The notes beneath the pieces were generated by a model, which saw only the letters and a list, made by a program, of their open reading frames with translations, did no database searches and was not told the DNA's origin. From Colletes latitarsis (taxonomy: Eukaryota; Arthropoda; Insecta; Hymenoptera; Colletidae): a stretch of DNA of 64,000 bases. The position numbers were made by a program, and so were the translations under genes. How positions within the stretch are numbered: the stretch's first letter is position 1; each line of letters opens with the position of its first letter. Below, in pieces: positions 49,611-63,304 of the stretch. The DNA lies in assembly GCF_051014445.1 (NCBI RefSeq), contig NC_135137.1, positions 14,447,501-14,511,500 of the forward strand. The letters are read 5' to 3'.

Positions 49611-52600
49611 CTGGGCTTTTTCCGGTATGGGTCACGTGGTAATGTGGTACCACACTGAAACAGTCGACTAAACCTGGTCTCGATCAATATTTCAGAGGAT
49701 AACGCATCAGATGTCTGGGTTAGGTCTGGGATTTGCCCTCTTCAGTCTCATACTTTCGCATTCTTCACATACTTCTTGAACAGATCCTGGGTTTCTTCTG
49801 GTTGGGATCACATAGTAATGTGTTACAACACTGAAACAGACGACTAAACCTGGTCACGATCAATATTTTAGGGGATAACGCATGTCAGGACTAGGTTAGG
49901 TCTGGGATTTGCACTCATCAGGCTCATACTTTCGCATATTTCTCATACTTGATGGCCAGATTCTGGGCTTTCTCCGGTATGGGTCACGTACTAATGTGGT
50001 ACCACACTGAAACAGTCGACTAAACCTGGTCACGATCGATATTTTAGGGGATAACGCATGTTAAGTATAGGTTAGGTCTGGGATTTGCTCTCATCAGGCT
50101 CATACTTTCGCAAATTTATCAATCATGTTCGCCAGATCCTGGGCTTCCACTGGTTTGGATCACGTAGTAATGGGGTACCACACTGAAACAGACGACTAAA
50201 CCTGGTCACGATCAATATTTTAGGGGATAACGCATGTTAGGTCTAGGTTAGGCCTGGGATTTGCCCTCATCAGACTCATACTTTCGCATTCTTTACGTAC
50301 TTCTTGAAATGATCCTGGGTTTTTTCTGGTTGGGATCACGTTGTAATGTGGTACCACACTGAAACAGTCGATTAAACCTGGTTTCGATCAATATTTTAGA
50401 GGATAACTCATGTTAGGTCTGGGTTAGGTCTAGGATTTGCCGTCATCAGGCTCATACTTTCGCATATTTCTCATACTTGATGGCCAGATTCTGGGCTTTT
50501 TCCGGTATGGAACACGTGGTAATGTGGTACCACACTGAAACAGTCAATTAAGCCTAGTCTGGGTCAACCTTTCAAAGGATAACGCATGTTAGGTATAGGT
50601 TAGGTCTGGGATTTGCTCACATCAGGCTCATACTTTCGCATATTTAGCAATCTTGTTGGCCAGATCCTGGGCTTCCACTGGTTTGGATCACATAGTAATG
50701 TGTTACCACACTGAAACAGTCGATTAAACCTGGTTTCGATCAATATTTTAGAGGATAACTCATGTTAGGTCTGGGTTAGGTCTAGGATTTGCCGTCATCA
50801 GGCTCATACTTTCGCATATTTCTCATACTTGATGGCCAGATTCTGGGCTTTTTCCGGTATGGGACACGTGGTAATGTGGTACCACACTGAAACAGTCAAT
50901 TAAGCCTAGTCTGGGTCAACATTTCAAAGGATAACGCATGTTAGGTATAGGTTAGGTCTGGGATTTGCTCACATCAGGCTCATACTTTCGCATATTTAGC
51001 AATCTTGTTGGCCAGATCCTGGGCTTCCACTGGTTTGGATCACGTTGTAATGTGGTACCACACTGAAACAGTCAATTATACCCGGTTTCGATCAATATTT
51101 TAGAGGATAACACATGTTAGATCTAGGTTAGGTCTGAGATTTGCACTCATCAGGCTCATACTTTCGCATATTTATCAATATTGTTGGCCAGATCCTGGGC
51201 TTCCACTGGTTTGGATCACGTAGTAATGTGGTACCACACTGAAACAGTCGACTAAACCTGGTCACGATAAATATTTTAGGGGATAACGCATGTTAGATAT
51301 AGGTTAGGTCTGGGATTTGCTCTCATCAGGCTCATACTTTCGCATTCTTCACATACTTCTTGAACAGATCCTGGGCTTTTTCTGGTTGGGATCACATAGT
51401 AATGTGTTACCACACTCAAACAGTCGATTAAACCCGGTTTCCATCAATATTTTAGAGGATAACTCATGTTAGGTCTGGGTTAGGTCTAGGATTTGCCGTC
51501 ATCAGGCTCATACTTTCGCATATTTCTGATACTTGTTGGCTAGATTCTGGGCTTTTTCCGGTATGGGACACGTGGTAATGTGGTACGACACTGAAACAGT
51601 CAATTAAGCCTAGTCTGGGTCAACATTTCAAAGGATAACGCATGTTAGGTATAGGTTAGGTCTGGGATTTGCTCTCATCAGGCTCATACTTTCGCATATT
51701 TCTCATACTTGATGGCCAGATTCTGGGCTTTTTCCGGTATGGGTCACGTGGTAATGTGGTACCACACTGAAACAGTCAATTAAGCCTAGTCTGGGTCAAC
51801 ATTTCAAAGGATAACGCATGTTAGGTATAGATTTGGTCTGGGATTTGCCCTCATCAGACTCATACGTTCGCATATGTCTCATACTTGATGGCCAGATTCT
51901 GGGCTTTCTCCGGTATGGGTCACGTAGTAATGTGGTACCACACTGAAACAGTCGACTAAATCTGGTCATGATCAATATTTTAGGGGATAACGCATGTTAG
52001 GTACAGGTTAGGTCTGGGATGTGCTCTCATCAGGCTCATACGTTCGCATATGTCTCATACTTGATGGCCAGATTCTGGGCTTTCTCCGGTATGGGTCACG
52101 TAGTAATGTGGTACCACACTGAAACAGTCGACTAAATCTGGTCATGATCAATATTTTAGGGGATAACGCATGTTAGGTATAGGTTAGGTCTGGGATTTGC
52201 TCTCATCAGGCTCATACTTTCGTATATTTATCAATCATGGTCGCCAGATCCTGGGCTTCCACTGGTTTGGATCACGTAGTAATGGGGTACGACACTGGAA
52301 CAGACGACTAAACCTGGTCACGATCAATATTTTAGGGGATAACGCATGTTAGGTCTAGGTTAGGTCTGGGATTTGCACTAATCAGACTCATACTTTCGCA
52401 TTCTTTACGTACTTCTTGAACAGATCCTGGGTTCTTTCTGGTTGGGATCACGTTGTAATGTGTTACCACACTGAAACAGTCGACTAAACTTGGTCACGAT
52501 CAATATTTTAGAGGATAACGCATGTTAGGTATAGGTTAGGTCTGGGATTTGCTCTCATCAGGCTCATACTTTCGTATATTTATCAATCATGGTCGCCAGA

Positions 52601-54680
52601 TCCTGGGCTTCCACTGGTTTGGATCACGTAGTAATGGGGTACGACACTGGAACAGACGACTAAACCTGGTCACGATCAATATTTTAGGGGATAACGCATG
52701 TTAGGTCTAGGTTAGGTCTGGGATTTGCACTCATCAGGCTCATACTTTCGCATATTTCTCATACTTGTTGGCCAGATTCTGGGCTTTCTCCGGTATGGGT
52801 CACGTAGTAATGTGGTACCACACTGAAACAGTCGACTAAACCTGGTCTCGATCAATATTTCAGAGGATAACGCATGTTAGGTCTAGGTTAGGCCTGGGAT
52901 TTGCCCTCATCAGACTCATACTTTCGCATTCTTTACGTACTTCTTGAACAGATCCTGGGTTCTTTCTGGTTGGGATCACGTTGTAATGTGTTACCACACT
53001 GAAACAGTCGACTAAACTTGGTCACGATCAATATTTTAGAGGATAACGCATGTTAGGTATAGGTTAGGTCTGGGATTTGCTCTCATCAGGCTCATACTTT
53101 CGTATATTTATCAATCATGTTCGCCAGATCCTGGGCTTCCACTGGTTTGGATCACGTAGTAATGGGGTACGACACTGGAACAGACGACTAAACCTGGTTT
53201 CGATCAATATTTTAGAGGATAACTCATGTTAGGTTTGGGGTAGGTCTGGGATTTGCACTCATCAGGCTCATACTTTCGCATATTTCTCATACTTGTTGGC
53301 CAGATTCTGGGCTTTCTCCGGTATGGGTCACGTAGTAATGTGGTACCACACTGAAACAGACGACTAAACCTGGTCACGATCAATATTTTAGGGGATAACG
53401 CATGTTAGGTCTAGGTTAGGTCTGGGATTTGCCCTCATCAGGCTCATACTTTCGCATATTTCTCATACTCGATGGCCAGATTCTGGGCTATTTCCGGTAT
53501 GGGTCACGTAGTAATGTGGCACCACACTGAAACAGTCGACCAAACCTGGTCACGATCAATATTTTAGGGGATAACGCATGTTAGGTCTAGGTTAGGTCTG
53601 GGATTTGCACTCATCAGGCTCATACTTTCGCATATTTCTCATACTTGATGACCAGATTCTGGGCTTTCGCCGGTATGGGTCACGTAGTAATGTGGTACCA
53701 CACTGAAACAGTCGACTAAACTTGGTCACGATCAATATTTTAGGGGATAACGCATGTTAGGTCTAGGTTAGGTCTGGGATTTGCACTAATCAGGCTCATA
53801 CTTTCGCATATTTCTCATACTTGATGGCCAGATTCTGGGCTTTCTCCGGTATAGGTCACGTAGTAATGTGGTACCACACTGAAACAGTCGACTAAACCTG
53901 GTCTCGATCAACATTTCAAAGGATAACGCATGTTAGGTATAGGTTAGGTCTGGGATTTGCTCTCATCTGGCTCATATTTTCGCATATTTATCAATCTTGT
54001 TGGCCAGATCCTGGGCTTCCACTGGCTTGGATCAGATAGTAATGTGGTACCACAATGAGACAGTCAATTAAACCTGGTTTCGATCAATATTTTAGAGGAT
54101 AACACACGTTAGGTCAAGGTTAGGTCTGGGATTTGCACTCATCAGGCTCATACTTTCGCATGTTTCTCATACTTGATGGCCAGATTCTGGGCTTTTTTTG
54201 GCTTGGATCACGTAGTAATGTGGTACCACACTGAAACAGTCCATGAAACCTGGTTTCGATCAATATCTTAGCGGATAACGCATGTTAGGTCTAGGTTAGG
54301 TCTGGGATTTGCTCTCATCAGGCTCATACTTTCGCATATTTCTCATACTTGATGGCCGGATTCTGGGCTTTTTCCGGTATGGATCACGTAGTAATGTGAT
54401 ACCACACTGAAACAGTCGACTAAACCTGGTCCCGATCAATATTTCAGAGGATAACGCATGAGATGTCTGGGTTAGGTCTGGGATTTGCCCTCTCCAGTCT
54501 CATACTTTCGCATTCTTCACATACTTCTTGAACAGATCCTGGGTTTTTTCTGGTTGGGATCACATAGTAATGTGTTACAACACTGAAACAGTCGATTAAA
54601 CCTGGTTTCGATCAATGTTTTAGAGGATAACTCATGTTAGGTCTGGGTTAGGTCTAGGATTTGCCCTCATCAGGCTCATA
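49611..54680. repeat. 30-monomer super-HOR, copy 2 (~5.07 kb)
   Basis: Follows copy 1 directly, with the junction in a conserved CTGGGCTTT segment. Differences include GCATCAG for GCATGAG (49705), loss of two monomers near 51174, and a local rearrangement at about 51865-52750. There a CATACGTTCGCATATG monomer occurs twice 176 bp apart, and a TCAATCATGGTCGCC monomer occurs at 52230 and 52582. One extra GGGCTATTTCC monomer lies near 53485. Confidence 0.83.
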
Positions 54681-54681
54681 C
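53450..54681. repeat. 7-monomer tandem duplication, copy 1 (1232 bp)
   Basis: Seven monomers (7 x 176 = 1232 bp) repeated directly. GGGCTATTTCC occurs at 53485 and 54717, and CCACAATGAG at 54050 and 55282. Copy 1 is also the tail of super-HOR copy 2, so this duplication is nested on top of the 5-kb event and must be younger. Confidence 0.87.
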
Positions 54682-55913
54682 TTTCGCATATTTCTCATAC
54701 TTGATGGCCAGATTCTGGGCTATTTCCGGTATGGGTCACGTAGTAATGTGGCACCACACTGAAACAGTCGACCAAACCTGGTCACGATCAATATTTTAGG
54801 GGATAACGCATGTTAGGTCTAGGTTAGGTCTGGGATTTGCACTCATCAGGCTCATACTTTCGCATATTTCTCATACTTGATGACCAGATTCTGGGCTTTC
54901 GCCGGTATGGGTCACGTAGTAATATGGTACCACACTGAGACAGTCGACTAAACTTGGTCACGATCAATATTTTAGGGGATAGCGCATGTTAGGTCTAGGT
55001 TAGGTCTGGGATTTGCACTAATCAGGCTCATACTTTCGCATATTTCTCATACTTGATGGCCAGATTCTGGGCTTTCTCCGGTATAGGTCACGTAGTAATG
55101 TGGTACCACACTGAAACAGTCGACTAAACCTGGTCTCGATCAACATTTCAAAGGATGACGCATGTTAGGTATAGGTTAGGTCTGGGATTTGCTCTCATCT
55201 GGCTCATATTTTAGCATATTTATCAATCTTGTTGGCCAGATCCTGGGCTTCCACTGGCTTGGATCAGATAGTAATGTGGTACCACAATGAGACAGTCAAT
55301 TAAACCTGGTTTCGATCAATATTTTAGAGGATAACACACGTTAGGTCAAGGTTAGGTCTGGGATTTGCACTCATCAGGCTCATACTTTCGCATGTTTCTC
55401 ATACTTGATGGCCAGATTCTGGGCTTTTTTTGGCTTGGATCACGTAGTAATGTGGTACCACACTGAAACAGTCTATTAAACCTGGTTTCGATCAATATCT
55501 TAGCGGATAACGCATGTTAGGTCTAGGTTAGGTCTGGGATTTGCTCTCATCAGGCTCATACTTTCGCATATTTCTCATACTTGATGGCCGGATTCTGTGC
55601 TTTTTCCGGTATGGATCACGTAGTAATGTGATACCACACTGAAACGGTCGACTAAACCTGGTCTCGATCAATATTTCAGAGGATAACGCATGAGATGTCT
55701 GGGTTAGGTCTGGGATTTGCCCTCTCCAGTCTCATACTTTCGCATTCTTCACATACTTCTTGAACAGATCCTGGGTTTTTTCTGGTTGGGATCACATAGT
55801 AATGTGTTACAACACTGAAACAGTCGATTAAAGCTGGTTTCGATCAATGTTTTAGAGGATAACTCATGTTAGGTCTGGGTTAGGTCTAGGATTTGCCCTC
55901 ATCAGGCTCATAC
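54682..55913. repeat. 7-monomer tandem duplication, copy 2 (1232 bp)
   Basis: Repeats 53450-54681 with a few private substitutions, for example AATATGGTACC for AATGTGGTACC near 54922, GATAGCGC for GATAACGC and TTAGCATATT for TTCGCATATT. Similarity ends around 55910, where CATACATTCG and ACTTGTTGG follow. Confidence 0.87.
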
Positions 55914-58420
55914 ATTCGCATATTTCTCATACTTGTTGGCCAGATTCTGGGCTTTTTCCGGTATGGGTCACGTGGTAATGTGGTACCACACTGACACAGT
56001 CAATTAAACCTGGTTTCGATCAACATTTTAGACGATAACACATGTTAGGACTAGGTTAGGTCTAGGATTTGCACTCATCAGGCTCATACTTTCGCATTCT
56101 TCACATACTTCTTGAACAGATCCTGGGTTTTTTGTGGTTCGGATCACATAGTAATGTGTTACCACACTGAAACAGTCGATTAAACCTGGTGTCGATCACT
56201 GTTTTAGAGAATAAATCATGTTAGGTCTAGGTTTGGCCTGGGATTTGCCCTCATCAGACTCATACTTTCGCATATTTCTCATACTTGATGGCCAGATTCT
56301 GAGCTTTCTCCGGTATGGGTCACGTACTAATGTGGTACCACACTGAAACAGTCGACTAAACCTGGTCACGATCAATATTTTAGGGGATAACGCATGTTAG
56401 GTATATGTTAGGTCTGGGATTTGCTCTCATCAGGCTCATACTTTCGCATATTTATCAATCATGTTCGCCAGATCCTGGGCTTCCACTGGTTTGGATCACG
56501 TAGTAATGGGGTACCACACTGAAACAGACGACTAAACTTGGTCACGATCAATATTTTAGGGGATAACGCATGTTAGGTCTAGGTTAGGCCTGGGATTTGC
56601 CCTCATCAGACTCATACTTTCGCATTCTTCACATACTTCTTGAACAGATCCTGGGGTTTTTCTGGTTCGGACCACATAGTAATGTGTTACCACACTGAAA
56701 CAGTCGATTAAACCTGGTTTCGATCAATATTTTAGAGGATAACTCATGTTAGGTCTGGGTTAGGTCTAGGATTTGCCGTCATGAGGCTCATACTTTCGCA
56801 TATTTCTCATACTTGAAGGCCAGATTCTGGGCTTTTTCCGGTATGGGACACGTGGTAATGTGGTACCACACTGAAACAGTCAATTAAGCCTAATCTGGGT
56901 CAACATTTCAAAGGATAACGCATGTTAGGCCTAGGTAAGGTCTGGGATTTGCACTCATCAGGATCATACTTTCGCATATTTCTCATACTTGATGGCCAGA
57001 TTCTGACCTTTTTTTTGCTTGGATCACGAGGTAATGGGGTACCACACTGAAACACTCAATTAAGCCTAGTCTGGGTCAAGATTTCAAAGGATAACGCATG
57101 TTAGGTACAGGTTAGGTCTGGGATTTGCTCTCATCAGGCTCATACTTTCGCATTCTTCACATACTTCTTGAACAGATCCTGGGCTTTTTCTGGTTGGGAT
57201 CACATAGTAATGTGTTACCACACTCAAACAGTCGATTAAACCTGGTTTCGATGAATGTTTTAGAGGATAACTCATGTTAGGTCTGGGTTAAGTCTAGGAT
57301 TTGCCGTCATCGGGCTCATACTTTCGCATATTTCTCATACTTGTTGGCCAGATTCTGGGCTTTTTCCGGTATGGGACACGTGGTAATGTGGTACCACACT
57401 GAAACAGTCAATTAAGCCTAGTCTGGATCAACATTTCAAAGAATAACGCATGTTAGGTATAGGTTAGGTCTGGGATTTGCTCTCATCAGGCTCATACTTT
57501 CGCATATTTCTCATACTTGATGGCCAGATTCTGGGCTTTTTCCGGTATGGGTCACGTTGTAATGTGGTACCACACTGAAACAGTCGACTAAGCTTGGTCA
57601 CGATCAATATTTTAGAGGATAACGCATGTTAGGTATAGGTTAGGTCTGGGATTTGCTCTCATCAGGCTCATACTTTCGCATATTTATCAATCTTGTTGGC
57701 CAGATCCTGGGCTTCCACTGGTTTGGATCACGTAGTAATGTGGTACCACACTGAAACAGTCTATTAAACCTGGTTTCGATCAATATCTTAGCGGATAACG
57801 CATGTTAGGTCTAGGTTAGGTCTGGGATTTGCTCTCATCAGGCTCATACTTTCGCATATTTCTCATACTTGATGGCCAGATTCTGGGCTTTTTCCGGTAT
57901 GGGTCACGTTGTAATGTGGTACCACACTGAAACAGTCGACTAAGCTTGGTCACGATCAATATTTTAGAGGATAACGCATGTTAGGTATAGGTTAGGTCTG
58001 GGATTTGCACTCATCAGGCTCATACTTTCGCATATTTCTCATACTTGATGGCCAGATTCTGACCATTCTCCGGTATGGGTCACGTAGTAATGTGGTACGA
58101 CACTGAAACAGTCGACTAAACCTGGTCACGATAAATATTTCAGAGGATAACGCATGTTAGGTCTAGGTCAGGCCTGGGATTTGCCCTCATCAGACTCATA
58201 CTTTCGCATTCTTTACGTACTTCTTGAACAGATCCTGGGTTTTTTCTGGTTGGGATCACGTTGTAATGTGGTACCACACTGAAACAGTCGACTAAACCTG
58301 GTCACGATCAATATTTTAGGGGATAACGCATGTTAGGTCTAGGTTAGGTCTGGGATTTGCACTCATCAGGCTCATACCTTCGCATATTTCTCATACTTGA
58401 TGGCCAGATTCTGGGCTTTC
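55914..58420. repeat. Satellite, mosaic; includes copy of 41.2-42.3 kb
   Basis: About 14 monomers. 55980-56100 resembles 23640-23760 and 26800-26930 (CGATAACACATGTTAGGAC). 56290-56890 resembles 44690-45260. 57000-58330 tracks 41170-42330. An antisense open frame at 57275-57084 is a chance frame. No gene. Confidence 0.82.
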
Positions 58421-59470
58421 CCCGGTATGGGACACGTGGTAATGTGGTACCACACTGAAACAGTCGACTAAACCTGGTCTCGATCAATATTTCAGAGGAT
58501 ACCGCATGAGATGTCCGGGTTAGGTCTGGGATTTGCCCTCTTCAGTCTCATACTTTCGCATTCTTCACATACTTCTTGAACAGATCCTGGGTTTCTTCTG
58601 GTTGGGATCACATAGTAATGTGTTACAACACTGAAACAGACGACTAAACCTGGTCACGATCAATATTTTAGGGGATAACGCATGTCAGGTCTAGGTTAGG
58701 TCTGGGATTTGCACTCATCAGGCTCATACTTTCGCATATTTCTCATACTTGATGGCCAGATTCTGGGCTTTCTCCGGTATGGGTCACGTACTAATGTGGT
58801 ACCACACTGAAACAGTCGACTAAACCTGGTCACGATCAATATTTTAGGGGATAACGCATGTTAGGTATAGGTTAGGTCTGGGATTTGCTCTCATCAGGCT
58901 CATACTTTCGCATATTTATCAATCATATTCGCCAGATCCTGGGCTTCCACTGGTTTGGATCACGTAGTAATGGGGTAGCACACTGAAACAGACGACTAAA
59001 CCTGGTCACGATCAATATTTTAGGGGATAACGCATGTTAGGTCTAGGTTAGACCTGGGATTTGCCCTCATCAGACTCATACTTTCGCATTCTTCACATAC
59101 TTCTTGAACAGATCCTGGGGTTTTTCTGGTTCGGACCACATAGTAATGTGTTACCACACTGAAACAGTCGATTAAACCTGGTTTCGATCAATAATTTAGA
59201 GGATAACTCATGTTAGGTCTGGGTTAGGTCTAGGATTTGCCGTCATCAGGCTCATACTTTCGCATATTTCTCATACTTGATGGCCAGATTCTGGGCTTTT
59301 TCCGGTATGGGACACGTGGTAATGTGGTACCACACTGAAACAGTCAATTAAGCCTAGTCTGGGTCAACATTTCAAAGGATAACGCATGTTAGGTATAGGT
59401 TAGGTCTGGGATTTGCTCACATTAGGCTCATACATTCGCATATTTAGCAATCTTGTTGGCCAGATCCTGG
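58421..59470. repeat. Super-HOR, partial third copy (~1.05 kb)
   Basis: Tracks 49621-50670 at exactly 8800 bp (50 monomers) and 44341-45390 at exactly 14,080 bp (80 monomers). Shared features are GGTTTCTTCTGG monomers (44511, 49791, 58591) and the GATG-TC-GGTTAGG variant. It stops about six monomers in, so it is truncated relative to the first two copies. Confidence 0.83.
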
Positions 59471-62266
59471 GCTTCCACTGGTTTGGATCACATAGTAATG
59501 TGGTACCACACTGAAACAGTCGACTAAACCTGGTCACGATCAATATTTTAGGAGATAACGCATGTTAGGCCTAGGTAAAGTCTGGGATTTGCACTCATCA
59601 GGATCATACTTTCGCACATTTCTCATACTTAGTGGCCAGAGTCTGGGCTTTTTTCGGCTTAGATCACGTAGTAATGTGGTACCAAACTGAAGCAGTCAAT
59701 TAAACCCGGTTTCGATCAATATTTTAGAGGATAACACATGTTAGATCTAGGTTAGGTCTGTGATTTGCACTCATCAGGCTCATACTTTCGCATAATTCTC
59801 ATACTTGATGGCCAGATTCTGATCTTTTTTTTGCTTGGATCACGTAGTAATGGGGTACCACACTCAAACAGTCGATTAAACCTGGTTTCGATCAATGTTT
59901 TAGAGGATAACTCATGTTAGGTCTGGGTTAGGTCTAGGATTTGCCCTCATCAGGCCCATGCTTTCGCATATTTCTCATACTTGATGGGCAGATTCTGACC
60001 TTTCTCCGGTATGGGTCACGTAGTAATGTGGTACGACACTGAAACAGTCGACTAAACCTGGTCACGATCAATATTTCAGAGGATAACGCATGTTAGGTCT
60101 AGGTTAGGCCTGGGATTTGCCCTCATCAGACTCATACTTTCGCATTCTTTACGTACTTCTTGAACAGATCCTGGGTTTTTTCTGGTTGGGATCACGTTGT
60201 AATGTGGTACCACACTGAAACAGTCGACTAAACCTGGTCACGATCAATATTTTAGGGGATAACGCATGTTAGGTCTAGGTTAGGTCTGGGATTTGCACTC
60301 ATCAGGCTCATACTTTCGCATATTTCTCATACTTGATGGCCAGATTCTGGACTTTCTCCGGTATGGGACACGTGGTAATGTGGTACCACACTGAAACAGT
60401 CGACTAAACCTGGTCTCGATCAATATTTCAGAGGATAACGCATGAGATGTCTGGGTTAGGTCTGGGATTTGCCCTCTTCAGTCTCATACTTTCGCATTCT
60501 TCACATACTTCTTGAACAGATCCTGGGTTTTTTCTGGTTGGGATCACATAGTAATGTGTTACAACACTGAAACAGTCGATCAAACCTGGTTTCGATCAAT
60601 GTTTTAGAGGATAACTCATGTTAGGTCTGGGTTAGGTCTAGGATTTGCCGTCATCAGGCTCATACTTTCGCATATTTCTGATACTTGTTGGCCAGATTCT
60701 GGGCTTTTTCCGGTATGGGACACGTGGTAATGTGGTACGACACTGAAACAGTCGACTAAGCTTGCTCACGATCAATATTTTAGAGGATAACGCATGATAG
60801 GTATAGGTTAGGTCTGGTATTTGCTCTCATCAGGCTCATACTTTCGCATATTTCTCATACTTGATGGGCAGATTCTGACCTTTCTCCGGTATGGGTCACG
60901 TAGTAATGTGGTACCACACTGAAACAGTCGACTAAACCTGGTCACGATCAATATTTTAGGGGATAACGCATGTTAGGTATAGGTTAGGTCTGGGATTTGC
61001 TCTCATCAGGCTCATACTTTCGCATTCCTCACATACTTCTTGAACAGATCCTGGGCTTTTTCTGGTTGGGATCACATAGTAATGTGCTACCACACTCAAA
61101 CAGTCGATTAAACCTGGTTTCGATCAATGTTTTAGAGGATAACTCATGTTAGGTCTGGGTTAGGTCTAGGATTTGCCGTCATCAGGCTCATACTTTCGCA
61201 TATTTCTCATACTTGTTGGCCAGATTCTGGGCTTTTTCCGGTATGGGACACGTGGTAATGTGGTACCACACTGAAACAGTCAATGAAGCCTAGTCTGGGT
61301 CAACATTTCAAAGGATAACGCATGTTAGGTATAGGTTAGGTCTGGGATTTGCTCTCATCAGACTCATACTTTCGCATATTTCTCATACTTGATGGCCAGA
61401 TTCTGGGCTTTTTCCGGTATGGGTCACGTCGTAATGTGGTACCACACTGAAACAGTCAATTAAGCCTAGTCAGGGTCAACATTTCAAAGGATAACGTATG
61501 TTAGGTATAGATTTGGTTTGGGATTTGCCCTCATCAGACTCATACTTTCGCATTCTTCACGTACTTCTTGAACAGATCCTGGGTTTTTTCTGGTAGGGAT
61601 CACGTTGCAATGTGGTACCACACTGAAACAGTCGACTAAACCTGGTCACGATCAATATTTTATGGGATTACGCATGTTAGGTATAGGTTAGGTCTGGGAT
61701 TTGCTCTCATCAGGCTCATACTTTCGCATATTTATCAATCTTGTTGGCCAGATCCTCGGCTTCCACTGGTTTGGATCACGTAGTAATGTGGTGCCACACT
61801 GAAACAGTCGACTAAACCTGGTCACGATCAATATTTTAGGGGATAACGCATGTTAGGTCTAGGTTAGGTCTGGGATTTGCACTCATCAGGCTCATACTTT
61901 CGCATATTTCTCATACTTGATGGCCAGATTCTGACCTTTCTCCGGTATGGGTCACGTAGTAATGTGGTACCACACTGAAACAGTCGACTAAACCTGGTCA
62001 CGATCAATATTTTAGGGGATAACGCATGTTAGATATAGGTTAGGTCTGGGATTTGCTCTCATCAGGCTCATACTTTCGCATTCTTCACATACTTCATGAA
62101 CAGATCCTGGGCTTTTTCTGGTTGGGATCACATAGTAATGTGTTACCACACTCAAACAGTCGATTAAACCCGGTTTCCATCAATGTTTTAGAGGATAACT
62201 CATGTTAGGTCTGGGTTAGGTCTAGGATTTGCCGTCATCAGGCTCATACTTTCGCATATTTCTCAT
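59471..62266. repeat. Satellite, mosaic region
   Basis: About 16 monomers of types seen from 40 to 52 kb, in new order. 59680-59850 resembles 41040-41200. 61330-61690 resembles 42530-42850. 62020-62240 has a near relative three monomers later (62550-62770), with TTAGATATAGG in both. No gene. Confidence 0.82.
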
Positions 62267-63304
62267 ACCTGTTGGCCAGATCCTGGGCTCATTCTGGTTT
62301 GGATCACGTTGTAATGTGGTACCACACTGAAACAGTCGACTCAGCTTGCTCACGATCAATATTTTAGAGGATAACGCATGATAGGTATAGGTTAGGTCTG
62401 GGATTTGCTCTCATCAGGCTCATACTTTCGCATATTTATCAATATTGTTGGCCAGATCCTGGGCTTCCACTGGTTTGGATCACGTAGTAATGTGGTACCA
62501 CACTGAAACAGTCGACTAAACCTGGTCACGATCAATATTTTAGGGGATCACGCATGTTAGATATAGGTTAGGTCTGGGATTTGCTCTCATCAGGCTCATA
62601 CTTTCGCATTCTTCACATACTTCTTGAACAGATCCTGGGCTTTTTCTGGTTGGGATCACATAGTAATGTGTTACCACACTCAAACAGTCGATTAAACCCG
62701 GTTTCCATCAATGTTTTAGAGGATAACTCATGTTAGGTCTGGGTTAGGTCTAGGATTTGCCGTCATCAGGCTCATACTTTCGCATATTTCTGATACTTGT
62801 TGGCCAGATTCTGGGCTTTTTCCGGTATGGGACACGTGGTAATGTGGTACGACACTGAAACAGTCAAATAAGCCTAGTCTGGGTCAACATTTCAAAGGAT
62901 AACGCATGTTAGGTATAGGTTAGGTCTGGGATTTGCTCTCATCAGGCTCATACTTTCGCATATTTCTCATACTTGATGGCCAGATTCTGGGCTTTTTCCG
63001 GTATGGGTCACGTGGTAATGTGGTACCACACTGAAACAGTCAATTAAGCCTAGTCTGGGTCAACCTTTCAAAGGATAACGCATGTTAGGTATAGATTTGG
63101 TCTGGGATTTGCCCTCATCAGACCCATACTTCCGCATTCTTCACGTACTTCTTGAGCAGATCCTGGGTTTTTTCTGGTTGGGATCACGTTGTAATGTGGT
63201 ACCACACTGAAACAGTCGACTAAACCTGGTCACGATCAATATCATAGCGGATAACGCATGTTAGGTCTAGGTTAGGTCTGGGATTTGCTCTCATCAGGCT
63301 CATA
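62267..63304. repeat. Copy of 46075-47112 (92 monomers away)
   Basis: Offset exactly 16,192 bp (92 x 176). Shared features are ATACCTGTTGGCCAG (46075 and 62267), TCCGCATTC (46939 and 63131) and ATCATAGCGG (47049 and 63241). It breaks off at about 63304, where CATACGTTCG replaces CATACTTTCG. Super-HOR copy 2 (51171-51870) carries part of the same segment. Confidence 0.83.

Noticed and set aside
57084..57275. Antisense open frame of 63 codons
   Set aside because: Reads through one monomer and a bit of the next in the reverse strand; no gene features, and the related block at 41.2 kb is satellite too.
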